Of a stretch of 64,000 nt of DNA, positions 37,174-54,118 are shown in pieces (position 1 is the stretch's first letter; each line of letters starts with the position of its first letter). Source of the DNA: Streptomyces oceani (lineage in GTDB: Bacteria; Actinomycetota; Actinomycetes; Streptomycetales; Streptomycetaceae); NCBI RefSeq assembly GCF_001751245.1, contig NZ_LJGU01000121.1:21526-85525 (forward strand), written 5' to 3'. Made by a program: the position numbers and the translations under genes. The notes below the pieces were generated by a model. The model made no database searches and was not told where the DNA came from. It saw nothing but the letters and a program-made list of their open reading frames with translations.

Positions 37174-38055
37174 CTAGGTGTAGGTGTAGAAACCGCGGCC
37201 GGACTTCTTGCCGAGTAGTCCGCCTTCGACCATCCGACGCAGCAACGGCGGTGGCGCGTAAAGGGGTTCCTTGAATTCCTCGTACAGGGCGTTGGCGACC
37301 GAGGCGATGACGTCCATGCCGATGAGGTCCACCAGTTTGAGAGGACCGATCGGATGACCACAGCCGCGCCGCATGCCCTGATCGATCACTTCCGGCGTGG
37401 CGAAACCCGACTCCACCATGCGCACCGCGGACAGGAGATACGGCACGAGCAGGGTGTTGACCACGAAGCCTGTCCGGTCCGTGGAGCGAATCACTTCCTT
37501 GCCGAGCGGTCCGGTCAGGAAGTCCGCGGCGCGATCCACCACGGAAGCGTCCGTGTGCAGTGAGGGAATCAGCTCGACCAGCGGAACGGTCTGGGCCGGG
37601 CTGAAGAAATGGACTCCCAGCACATGGGTCGGCCTGTTCGTCGTCCGGCCCATCCCCATGATGGAAAGGGACGAGGTGGTGGACGCCAGCACCGCTTCGG
37701 GGTCTTCCACGATCTTGTCGAGCTCGGTGAAGAGCTCGGTCTTCACGGCACGGTTCTCGGTGATGGACTCGATCACGAACTGGCGGTCCGCCAGGTCCAG
37801 CAGGTCCGTGGTGAAGTGGACCCGTTCCAGACAGGCCAGCACCTCGTCCTCGGTGATCTTCCCCCGGTGCGCGGCGTTCGCCAGGGAGTCCTCGAGGCGA
37901 GCCCGGCGCTGCTCGACGGCACTGGGTGAACGCACCGTACCGACCACGTCCAGACCTGCACGTGCGCACAGCTCGATGATGCCGAGGCCCATCAGCCCGC
38001 AACCGACGACGCCGATCCGGTGTATGCTCGGGCAAGCGGACAGATGTTCCGTCAT
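37174..38055 (-). CDS. 3-hydroxyacyl-CoA dehydrogenase (HBD type)
   Basis: A 293-residue NAD(P)-dependent enzyme of the 3-hydroxybutyryl-CoA dehydrogenase family. The nucleotide motif is GVVGCGLMGLGIIELCARAG. Catalytic region GVHFFSPAQTVPLVELI contains the conserved His, and RTGFVVNTLLVPYLL supplies the Asn. GLLGKKSGRGFYTYT is the typical C-terminus. It should reduce the 3-ketoacyl thioester made by the KASIII, on the way to the enoyl-CoA used by the reductive carboxylase. The ATG overlaps the KASIII stop (ATGA), so the two are coupled. Confidence 0.9.
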   Translation of the reverse strand: MTEHLSACPSIHRIGVVGCGLMGLGIIELCARAGLDVVGTVRSPSAVEQRRARLEDSLANAAHRGKITEDEVLACLERVHFTTDLLDLADRQFVIESITENRAVKTELFTELDKIVEDPEAVLASTTSSLSIMGMGRTTNRPTHVLGVHFFSPAQTVPLVELIPSLHTDASVVDRAADFLTGPLGKEVIRSTDRTGFVVNTLLVPYLLSAVRMVESGFATPEVIDQGMRRGCGHPIGPLKLVDLIGMDVIASVANALYEEFKEPLYAPPPLLRRMVEGGLLGKKSGRGFYTYT

Positions 38056-39050
38056 GACGCCCCCGACCAGCGCATCAGGCCGGCACCCAGGGACATCCCG
38101 CCCCCGAAGGTCCCGAGCAGGACGAGGTCGCCGGCACGCAGGTCACCCGCGCGGTGGGCCACGTCCAGGGTGACCGCGGCAGAGGCGCTGCCCATGTTCC
38201 CGTAGCTGTCCAGGGTGCGGTGGGTGAGCGCGGCGCCCAGACCGGCCTTCTCGACGAGCTGCTGCAGCAGGATGCCGTTGGGCTGGTGTGGTACGAAGTG
38301 GTGGATCTCTTCAAGGGCGACGTCACAGCTCGCCGCCAACTCCGCCGCCAGTGGTGGGAAGTGTTCCATGACGAAGTCCCGTACCCCTCGCCCCTCCATA
38401 CGGAAGAAGTGACCGCCCTCCGCCAGGGTCGCCTCGGAAGTGGGGATCCTGCTGCCGCCCGCCTCCACTCGGATGAGCCGCTGCGCGTCGCCGCGGCTGG
38501 CGAGGCGGAAGTCGATGAAGCCCGCGGAATCGGGGACCGCGGAGACCACTGCCGCTCCGGCACCGTCTCCGAGTAGCACGGCGGTTCGGCGATCGGAGAA
38601 GTCGAGGCAGCGTGAGTAGATATCTGCCGCGATCACCAGGACATGGGCGGCGGGGCGCTGCGCCACCAGGGCGCGCGCCAGCTCCAGTCCGTAGACGAAC
38701 CCGCTGCAGACCACGTTGATGTCGAAGCACGCGGCGTTCGCGGCGCCGATCCCGTCTTGCACCAGGTAACTGGTTGGGGGTTGGGGCGAGTCACCGGTCG
38801 AGGTCGCGAGGATGAGGTAGTCGAGTTGCTCGGCTTCCAATCCGGCTTGTTCCAGCGCGTTCTCGGCGGCCTGGATTGCCAGATCGGATGTCGCTTCGGA
38901 CGGCGCCGCGTAGCGGCGCCCCCGTATCTGGGTCTTCCGCTCGATCCATTCGGTCTCCACTCCGACCCGGGCAGCCACCTCCTCGTTGCTGATCTCCTCC
39001 TTCGGGACGTATGAACCGGTGCTCAGAATGCCGATATCTTGCCTGGCCAT
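38052..39050 (-). CDS. 3-ketoacyl-ACP synthase III (FabH-like)
   Basis: A 332-residue KASIII with the full catalytic set: Cys115 (FDINVVCSGFVYGLELA), His255 (HHFVPHQPNGILLQQL) and Asn285 (LDSYGNMGSASAAV). ATG 39050 follows GAGAGGGGAC. It condenses an acyl-CoA starter with malonyl-ACP. Beside HBD and CCR it most likely sets the chain length of the alkyl branch destined to become alkylmalonyl-CoA, rather than acting in general fatty-acid synthesis. Confidence 0.92.
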   Translation of the reverse strand: MARQDIGILSTGSYVPKEEISNEEVAARVGVETEWIERKTQIRGRRYAAPSEATSDLAIQAAENALEQAGLEAEQLDYLILATSTGDSPQPPTSYLVQDGIGAANAACFDINVVCSGFVYGLELARALVAQRPAAHVLVIAADIYSRCLDFSDRRTAVLLGDGAGAAVVSAVPDSAGFIDFRLASRGDAQRLIRVEAGGSRIPTSEATLAEGGHFFRMEGRGVRDFVMEHFPPLAAELAASCDVALEEIHHFVPHQPNGILLQQLVEKAGLGAALTHRTLDSYGNMGSASAAVTLDVAHRAGDLRAGDLVLLGTFGGGMSLGAGLMRWSGAS

Positions 39051-39105
39051 TGCCAGTCCCCTCTCTTCCACTGGTGAGGAGGTGCCGCGCGCTGTCGGAA
39101 GACGG

Positions 39106-40434
39106 CTACACGGCATCCCTCAGGGTGGTGAGCCGTTCCTCACCGATGCGGTCCCGCAGGTCGGGGTCGTTGATGCCGGTGCCGTTCCGCGGAGCCAGGC
39201 ACCGCACCCCGACCTTGCCGATGTGCGCGTTGCGCTGGACCAGCCGCACGGCTTCACCCACTTCCTCCAGCGGGTAGACCGTGGAGAGCACGGGGACCAG
39301 CTTTCCGAGGCTGAACAGGCGGCTGCACTCGGCTTGTTCGTGGAGGTTGGCGGCGTGGCTGCCGATGATCCGCTTCAGATTCATCCACAGGTAGCGGTTG
39401 TCGTACTCATGCTGGTACCCGGTGCTGGAACCGCAGGTGATCACGGTCCCGCCGCGGCGTACGACGAACACGGAGACGCCGAAGGTGGAGCGTCCGACGT
39501 AGTCGAAGGCGATGTGCGGATCCTCACCGACCTCCGCGCGGATGAGCTGGCCGAGGCGTTTGCCCTGCTCGATGGTTCGTTCCGGGGTGAGATCCCCGCC
39601 GATGCCGATCTCGGACCGGTTGATCACCACGTCACAGCCAAGCCGGCGCAGCAGCTTCTCCTTGTGCTCCGAGCTGACTACTCCGACGGGGATGCCGCCC
39701 GCGTTCTTCACGAGCTGCACGGCGAAAGCGCCGAGTCCTCCCGTCGCGCCCCAGATGAGCACCACGTCACCGAGCCTGACCCGGGCGCCCCGCTCACTGA
39801 TCAGCATGCGGTAGGCGGTGGAGGCCGTCAGCATGTTGCTGGAGGCTTCCTCCCAGGTCAGATGGCCCGGTTTGGCGAGTAGTTGGCTCGCTCGTACGAC
39901 TGCGTAGTGCGCCAGTCCGCCGAAGTTCGTTTCGAATCCCCAGGCGCGCTGGCCAGCCCCTAGCATGCCGTCGGCGTGCGTGGCGGGTTCCTGATCGTCG
40001 ACCTGGATACAGGTCGCGACGACATGGTCACCCACGCGCCAGCGCCGCACCCCCGCACCAGCGCGGACGATCACTCCGGCGGCGTCAGAGCCGAGGACGT
40101 GGTACGGCTGGTCGTGGCGTGCCGCGTAGTCACTCTCCTTGCCGAAGCGCCGCAGGAAGTTGAAGGTGGGCAGCGGCTCGAACATCGCGGACCAGACGCT
40201 GTTGTAGTTGACGGCACTGGCCATGACGGCGACCAGAACCTCGTCGGGGGCCAGTTCCGGCATGGGTACCCGACCGACCCGCAGTGACTTGCGTACGTCC
40301 TTGTCCTCGACCCCGGCGAACATGCCGGTGTCCTCCGCCTGTACGTGCGCGGCGAGATAGTCGCGCGGCACCTGTTCCCGTTCCAGTACCTCAGGTGGCG
40401 CACCCGCGACAACGGCGTCGGCCAAAGCGTCCAT
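39106..40434 (-). CDS. Crotonyl-CoA carboxylase/reductase homologue (alkylmalonyl-CoA forming)
   Basis: A 442-residue medium-chain reductase. The NADPH motif is GATGGLGAFAVQ (229-240). All four residues reported for CO2 handling in the family are in place: Asn in AVNYNSVW (N78), Phe-Glu in WGFETNFGG (F167, E168) and His in IIGSHAANL (H360). It is therefore expected to carboxylate, not merely reduce, an enoyl-CoA to give an alkylmalonyl-CoA. The alkyl length depends on the substrate made by the KASIII/HBD pair and cannot be read with confidence. Confidence 0.93.
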   Translation of the reverse strand: MDALADAVVAGAPPEVLEREQVPRDYLAAHVQAEDTGMFAGVEDKDVRKSLRVGRVPMPELAPDEVLVAVMASAVNYNSVWSAMFEPLPTFNFLRRFGKESDYAARHDQPYHVLGSDAAGVIVRAGAGVRRWRVGDHVVATCIQVDDQEPATHADGMLGAGQRAWGFETNFGGLAHYAVVRASQLLAKPGHLTWEEASSNMLTASTAYRMLISERGARVRLGDVVLIWGATGGLGAFAVQLVKNAGGIPVGVVSSEHKEKLLRRLGCDVVINRSEIGIGGDLTPERTIEQGKRLGQLIRAEVGEDPHIAFDYVGRSTFGVSVFVVRRGGTVITCGSSTGYQHEYDNRYLWMNLKRIIGSHAANLHEQAECSRLFSLGKLVPVLSTVYPLEEVGEAVRLVQRNAHIGKVGVRCLAPRNGTGINDPDLRDRIGEERLTTLRDAV

Positions 40435-40463
40435 GGTCCTTCCCTTCTGAGATTCGTCGTCGA

Positions 40464-48976
<8,513 letters not shown>

Positions 48977-48980
<4 letters not shown>

Positions 48981-49531
48981 GATTCCTCCGTGTGTGACGG
49001 CCCGAGACGGAGTAGCTGCCCGTAGTCGCCGCGCCAGAAGGCCAGGGGCCGGCGTTCCCCTTCGATGCCTCCGCCGACGATCCTGCCGACGATGAGGGTG
49101 TGGTCTCCGCTCGTCACGGACTGCGTCAGTAGGCACTCGGCGTGCGCCACCTTGGGTTCCAGCAGTGGCATTCCGGTGACCTTGCCGGGCTCCCAGCCGA
49201 GTGCCGCGAACTTCGTCCTGCTGTCGGACGCGAACAGGTTGGATATGCTCTCGCCCTGTTCGCTGAGGAAGTTCACCGCGAACCGGCGGGTCTCAAGGAT
49301 TGTTCGCAGGGTGCCGCTGCGGTTGCTGACCCCGGACAGCAGCGTCGGCGGTGTGGCGGAGACACTGCAGACAGCTGAGCACGTGAAGCCCTTGGGACCC
49401 TCACTGTCTAGTGTGGTAACCACGCTCACCCCACTGACGAAGGAGCCCATCACGGAGCGGAAGGTCTGCCGGTCCACGGAATCGGGCAGCGGATTGCCGT
49501 AGAGTCGCTGTCCGGCGGCGGGCGTCCCCAT
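48977..49531 (-). CDS. NAD(P)H:flavin reductase, partner of the halogenases
   Basis: A 184-residue protein of the flavin-reductase-like fold: FRSVMGSFVSGVSVVTTLDS, GFTCSAVCSVSATPPTLL and the C-terminal GDHTLIVGRI. It makes free reduced flavin, which the two FADH2-dependent halogenases in this operon require. ATG 49531 (or GTG 49534) overlaps the stop of the adenylation gene, and its own stop overlaps the PKS start, so all three are translationally coupled. Confidence 0.9.
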
Positions 49532-51000
49532 CACAGCTCACCTGCCTTGAGGTCGGCGGCGAGCTGTCGTCGGTCGATTTTGCCGTTGGGTGTTCTGGGT
49601 AGGTCGTCGCGGACCGATATCCGGTCCACGATCATGTAGGTGGGAAGACGTTCCGCGCAGCGGCGCTTGACGGTGAGGAGCGAGGGAGCCTGCTCGCCGG
49701 AGGAGAGCACGAGGGCGGCGTGCAGCAGCGCGTCCACGCCGGAACCGACCACCACCACCGCGGCATCGGCGACGGAGCCCATCGAGGTGAGTGCCGCCTC
49801 GATTTCGCCCAGTTCGATGCGGTGGCCGCGGATCTTCACCATGTGGTCGCGCCGGCCGACGTAGTGGAGCGTCCCGTCCTCGTCCTGGCGCGCGGTGTCT
49901 CCGGTGCTGTACGGGCCCTCCTGCCGTTCCCGCCCCCAGTAGCCGAGCATCACCGTTGGCCCGGAGACGACGAGTTCTCCCTCGTCCGCGGCGCCGTCGG
50001 CCGCCAGCAGCACCGTGTCACCGGAGCAGGCGTGGCCGATCGGCAGCGGGGTGTCGCGCTCCAGGTCGCTCTCCGTGACCTCGTAGGACGTACACACGTT
50101 GGTCTCGGTCGGGCCGTACCAGTTGAACAGCCGTACCTTGGGCCAGCCTCGGCGCAGCTCCTGCACCTGGGGGAGGGCGAAAGGCTCCCCGGCGAACACA
50201 CAGGCACGCAGTCCGGTGGGCGGGTCGTCGAGGAGTCGGCCGTCACGCATCATCAGGCTGAGCGCCGACGGCACCGAGTACCAGATGGTGATGCCCTCCT
50301 CGTGCAGGAACCGCACGAGTTGGGCGGGTGCGTACGCCATGTCCTCAGGTATCAGATGCACTGAGGCACCGGAGAGGAACGCCGCGTAGAGGTCGAAGAT
50401 CGAGAGGTCGAAATTGAACGGGGCGTGGTTGGACAATCGGTCACCGGGACCGACTTCGAGTTCTGCCGCCGCCCATTCGACGAACGCCAGCGCGTTGCGA
50501 TGGCTGATGCATACCCCCTTGGGCGTACCGGTGGAGCCGGACGTGTAGAGGATGTAGGCGGGGTCATCGGGCTCGCTCCGGTACGGCGGCGGTGGAGTCT
50601 GGGCCGCGTCGTTCGCCAGGAGGTCCGGGAAGCTCGTGAGGCGCTCGCTCCAGTCGGCATCGGTGGCGCGTTCCGCGGCTTCGCCGTCCGCCACGATGAG
50701 GGTGGGGTCCGCGCTGTCCACGATCAGCGACAGCCGGGCAGGCGGGTTGGAACCGGTCACGGGGACGTATATCGCGCCGATCCGCAGCGCGGCCTGCATC
50801 ACGGCGACCGCGGCCACGCACTTATGGCTCCAGATGATCACCCGGTCCCCGGGGCGCACTCCGCGGGCAGCCAGCGCGGTGGCGTAGCGGTCGGCGAGCC
50901 TGTCGAGATCGGCGTACGTGGCGCGCTCCTGGGAACTGGCCACGGCCAGGGCTTCCGGCCATGTCCTTGCCGAATCGATGAGCAGCTGGTACAGCCTCAT
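49531..51000 (-). CDS. Stand-alone adenylation enzyme, L-prolyl-PCP synthetase (PltF-like)
   Basis: This 489-residue free-standing A domain starts at ATG 51000, which overlaps the dehydrogenase stop (ATGA). Core motifs are standard: A3 YILYTSGSTGTPKGV (149-163), A4 NHAPFNFDLSIFDLY, A5 NWYGPTETNV, A7 YSTGD, and A10 PNGKIDRRQL with the catalytic Lys. It lacks a carrier domain of its own, and it is next to a prolyl-type dehydrogenase and a PltL-like PCP, so L-proline is the expected substrate. The specificity-pocket residues were not extracted by alignment. Confidence 0.9.
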   Translation of the reverse strand: MRLYQLLIDSARTWPEALAVASSQERATYADLDRLADRYATALAARGVRPGDRVIIWSHKCVAAVAVMQAALRIGAIYVPVTGSNPPARLSLIVDSADPTLIVADGEAAERATDADWSERLTSFPDLLANDAAQTPPPPYRSEPDDPAYILYTSGSTGTPKGVCISHRNALAFVEWAAAELEVGPGDRLSNHAPFNFDLSIFDLYAAFLSGASVHLIPEDMAYAPAQLVRFLHEEGITIWYSVPSALSLMMRDGRLLDDPPTGLRACVFAGEPFALPQVQELRRGWPKVRLFNWYGPTETNVCTSYEVTESDLERDTPLPIGHACSGDTVLLAADGAADEGELVVSGPTVMLGYWGRERQEGPYSTGDTARQDEDGTLHYVGRRDHMVKIRGHRIELGEIEAALTSMGSVADAAVVVVGSGVDALLHAALVLSSGEQAPSLLTVKRRCAERLPTYMIVDRISVRDDLPRTPNGKIDRRQLAADLKAGEL

Positions 51001-52139
51001 ATCCCGAGCTCCCTGGTGATGATCTCGTGTTGGATGTCGGAGGTTCCGGAAAAGAGCACCGAGGGAACCGTGTCCCGCAGCGCGGCCTCGATGCGGTCGG
51101 CACGCTGGTAGCCGCGTCCGCCGAAGACCCGTACCGCGTCCAACGCGCTGCTCAGCGCGCCTTCGGAGACGGCCAGTTTCGACAGCGCGATGGACAGCGT
51201 GGCGGGCAGGCCCTGCTCCATCTCCCAGCAGGCGCGGTAGAGCAGTAGGCGTGCGCTCTCGGTCCGCAGCTTCATCTCGGCGATCCGATGGGAAACCGCT
51301 TGGAAACCGGTCAGTCGACGACCGAACTGACGTCTGGCGCGGGCGTGTTCGACGCACTGGTCGACGAGGCGATCCATCAGGCCCACGTATCCGGCGAACA
51401 GGCAGGAGCGTTCCCACCCCATGGAGTGCTGGAAGATCGTTCCGCCCTGCCCAGGTTCACCGAGTGTCTCCGTGTCGGAGACGAAGCAGTCGTTGAACCG
51501 CAAGGTGCCCGCGGGGCACTGCAGCAGGCCCATCTTTTCCATGGGCGCACCGACGGTAAGGCCAGGCCTGTCGCGGGTTACCACGAAGCCGGTGATGCCG
51601 AAGTGCCCGGCGTTCGGGGCGGTGGTGCCGTACGTCACGAAGAGGTCCGCCTGGGGGCCGTTGCTGACGAAGCTCTTCTCGCCGTTGAGGAGCCAGCCGC
51701 CGGAGGTGCGGTGCGCGGTGACGGACAGCTGGGAGACGTCGGAACCGGCGTCGGCCTCCGTCATGGCGTTGCCCGCTATGAGCTCACCGGTGCATATGCC
51801 GGGCAGAACCTGATCGCGGAGTGCCTCCGAACCGAAGTCCACGACGGGCATGGCGCAGGCGAACAAGTGGGCGCTCGCCCCGAAGACCAGGCCGGTCTCG
51901 GCGCACCCGCGACCCAGCGCCTCAACGTGGTGCGCGGTGTCCAGTGCCCCGAACCCGCCTCCTCCGTAGCGGGTCGGGATACTGAGCCCGAGCAGTCCCA
52001 GCTCGCCCAGGCGCAGCCAGTCCTCGCGCTGGTAGTGGACCGTTGCCTTCGACGTGTCTTCGAACGGGAATGCCGAGCGTACGTCGGAAAGTGTCTTCTC
52101 GTACCGGGCCAGTTGGTCGTCATTCCAGCCGAAGTCCAT
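50997..52139 (-). CDS. Prolyl-PCP dehydrogenase (PltE/RedW-like flavoprotein)
   Basis: A 380-residue acyl-CoA dehydrogenase-family enzyme. ATG 52139 follows AGGAGAGAA; the longer frame is spurious. Signatures include LGLLGLSIPTRYGGGGFGAL, GNAMTEADAGSDVSQL, FVSNGPQADLFVTYG, YQRADRIEAALRDTVPSVLF and the terminal SGTSDIQHEIITRELG. In this gene context it should oxidise prolyl-PCP to pyrrole-2-carboxyl-PCP in a four-electron oxidation, using FAD and probably O2. It is directly coupled to the adenylation gene. Confidence 0.9.
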   Translation of the reverse strand: MDFGWNDDQLARYEKTLSDVRSAFPFEDTSKATVHYQREDWLRLGELGLLGLSIPTRYGGGGFGALDTAHHVEALGRGCAETGLVFGASAHLFACAMPVVDFGSEALRDQVLPGICTGELIAGNAMTEADAGSDVSQLSVTAHRTSGGWLLNGEKSFVSNGPQADLFVTYGTTAPNAGHFGITGFVVTRDRPGLTVGAPMEKMGLLQCPAGTLRFNDCFVSDTETLGEPGQGGTIFQHSMGWERSCLFAGYVGLMDRLVDQCVEHARARRQFGRRLTGFQAVSHRIAEMKLRTESARLLLYRACWEMEQGLPATLSIALSKLAVSEGALSSALDAVRVFGGRGYQRADRIEAALRDTVPSVLFSGTSDIQHEIITRELGI

Positions 52140-52183
52140 GGTTCGTTCTCTCCTGCTCGGCGATTGATGGGAGCGCTGCGCGG

Positions 52184-53497
52184 TCAGCGTGATCCAGCGG
52201 AGGGGACGGTCGTACGTCCCGCTCGCCGGGCGCCGGGCACCGGGCGGGCGGCCGTGGGGCGGCGAAGGGTGCGGGACAGCAGCGGGGAAGTCATGGCGGT
52301 GGTGACGAGCGCCATCATCACCATCGCGGTAAACAGTTCGGTACTGAGCAGCCCGAGGCCGAGACCAACGTTGAGGATGACCAGTTCGGTGAGGCCCCGG
52401 GTGTTCAGGAGCAGGCCGAGCGTGTAGGAGTCGTGCCAGCTCATGCCCGTCAGGCGGGCGGAGATCAGTACACCGCCGAGCTTTCCCACGCAGGCGACCA
52501 CGATGATCAGGACCGTGTGCGCGGCGCCGGTGGCGGTGAGGGAGGTCAGGTCCACGGAGAGCCCGGTGACCACGAAGAAGATGGGGAGCAGCAGCTTGCT
52601 CGTGTGCTCGATCGGGATCAGCGCCGACTGGCGTAGCAGTTCTTGTTTGTCGTTGCGAGGCATGACGAGGCCGAAGAAGAACGCCCCGAAGATGGCGTGT
52701 AGGCCGATGTGCGAGGTGACGTACGCCGAGGTGAGGGCTCCGGCAGCGGTGAGGAGGGGTATTACGGGTGCAGCCGCGGTGCTGGCGCGGGCGGACGCGG
52801 AGGCCAGGGCGGGCCGGACCATTCCCAGCATCACGCCGACGTAGACCACGCCCCATCCGATGACGCCCAGGAACGTGCCCGCGCCGGACGCGGAGGCCAG
52901 GGCGACGACAACGGCCAGTAGGCACCAGGCCAGAATGTCGTCCAGTGCGGCGAGCGCTAGCGCGCAGTTCCCGACACGGGTGTGGTGCAGCTGATTGTCC
53001 GTGACGATACGGGCCAGGACCGGGAAGGCGGCGATCGATATGGCGGTACCGAGGAAGAGGGCGAAGTGCGGGAACGCAACCTGCTCGCCGTCCGCCGTTT
53101 GGTAGGAGCTGTACAGGAGAGCGGCCAAGGCGAATCCGAGGGCCATCGGCAGCGCGGCCGCGCTCAGCCAGATGGTGCCGGTCGCGCGGCGTCGGCCTCG
53201 CAGAGCGGTGTGGTCGAAGTGCCAGCCGATGGTGAACATGAAGAGGAGCAGGCCCACTTGGGCAGCCACGTTCAGAATTGGCCGGATCTCCGGGGGGAAG
53301 AAGTACTCGGGCAGGTTGCCGGGCAACAGCCCCAGCAAGCTCGGTCCCAGACAGATCCCGGCGGTGATCTCACCGATGACCGTAGGCTGGCGCACGAGGC
53401 GCGCGAGGGCGGTGAAAGCCGCTCCGACCACGAGCACCAGAGCGATACCACCGAGGGTGGTGAGAGTGATCCACTCCGTGTGTTCAGCGCTCATCAT
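52184..53497 (-). CDS. CPA2-family cation/proton antiporter
   Basis: A 437-residue membrane protein with about 12 hydrophobic segments (ATG 53497, GCGGAGATC upstream). Family features: RQPTVIGEITAGICLGPSLL, NVAAQVGLLLFMFTIGWHFD, LALAALDDILAWCLLAVVVA with the ion-binding Asp pair region, and IFGAFFFGLVMPR. CPA2 antiporters exchange Na+ or K+ for protons. In an operon for an acidic chlorinated phenol-pyrrole, a class known to include protonophores, it may restore ion balance or export the product. It has no other obvious role in the pathway. Confidence 0.88.
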   Translation of the reverse strand: MMSAEHTEWITLTTLGGIALVLVVGAAFTALARLVRQPTVIGEITAGICLGPSLLGLLPGNLPEYFFPPEIRPILNVAAQVGLLLFMFTIGWHFDHTALRGRRRATGTIWLSAAALPMALGFALAALLYSSYQTADGEQVAFPHFALFLGTAISIAAFPVLARIVTDNQLHHTRVGNCALALAALDDILAWCLLAVVVALASASGAGTFLGVIGWGVVYVGVMLGMVRPALASASARASTAAAPVIPLLTAAGALTSAYVTSHIGLHAIFGAFFFGLVMPRNDKQELLRQSALIPIEHTSKLLLPIFFVVTGLSVDLTSLTATGAAHTVLIIVVACVGKLGGVLISARLTGMSWHDSYTLGLLLNTRGLTELVILNVGLGLGLLSTELFTAMVMMALVTTAMTSPLLSRTLRRPTAARPVPGARRAGRTTVPSAGSR

Positions 53498-53656
53498 GCA
53501 AGATCTCCGCTGGTCAGGTGAACCGGGAAGAAGCCGATGTTCGACAGGACGGACGCGCTTGGGCCTACCAGGCCGAGCCCTCCCCCGCAGGGCGGTGGAC
53601 ATTGAGCGGGCTGCGGAGGGTTCGTCGGTGAACGGCTTCCGCAGCCCGCGGCTCCC

Positions 53657-54052
53657 TCAGAACTCGGTGATGTCGGCGAGTTCCTTGACCATCGCCTGGT
53701 ACTCGGGACGGCCGACGACGTTCATCATGATCGGGAGCTGGTCCTTGCCCCCGTCGACCGTGACCTGTCCGGACGCGGCGGCCTCGGGCGGTGTCAGCTC
53801 GAGGCGGTGGAGTCGCACGCTCACCTCGTAAGGCATGGTGACGGCGAATGAGGGATCGTCGATGACTCCCTCACGTACATCCGCGATGCGGCCCTGCTCG
53901 ATGATGAGTCCGTATCGGACCTCGCCACGCTGCGGAACATCCTTCACCAGGTACTGGATCCGCAGATCGGCATCGGGCAACTCCGGAAGCTTCGCGCCGA
54001 GCTCCCTTATCATTTGGAATGACTCAGAGGACAGGAACTTGACTTTTTCCAC
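53657..54052 (-). CDS. SCP2-like (sterol-carrier) domain protein
   Basis: A 131-residue single-domain protein. RYGLIIEQGRIADVREGVID and DDPSFAVTMPYEVSVRLHRL, with LTPPEAAASGQVTVDGGKDQ and the hydrophobic C-terminus, match the SCP2 fold that binds lipids in a tunnel. It has no enzyme residues that I can identify. It sits between the antiporter and the second halogenase. It could bind the alkylated intermediate or product; that is inference from fold and position. Confidence 0.75.
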   Translation of the reverse strand: MEKVKFLSSESFQMIRELGAKLPELPDADLRIQYLVKDVPQRGEVRYGLIIEQGRIADVREGVIDDPSFAVTMPYEVSVRLHRLELTPPEAAASGQVTVDGGKDQLPIMMNVVGRPEYQAMVKELADITEF

Positions 54053-54118
54053 TGATCTTCTTTCCTCTCTATTCGATGTTTCTGCTGGAAGTTCGGTTTG
54101 TATTCTCTGCGGATCCGC

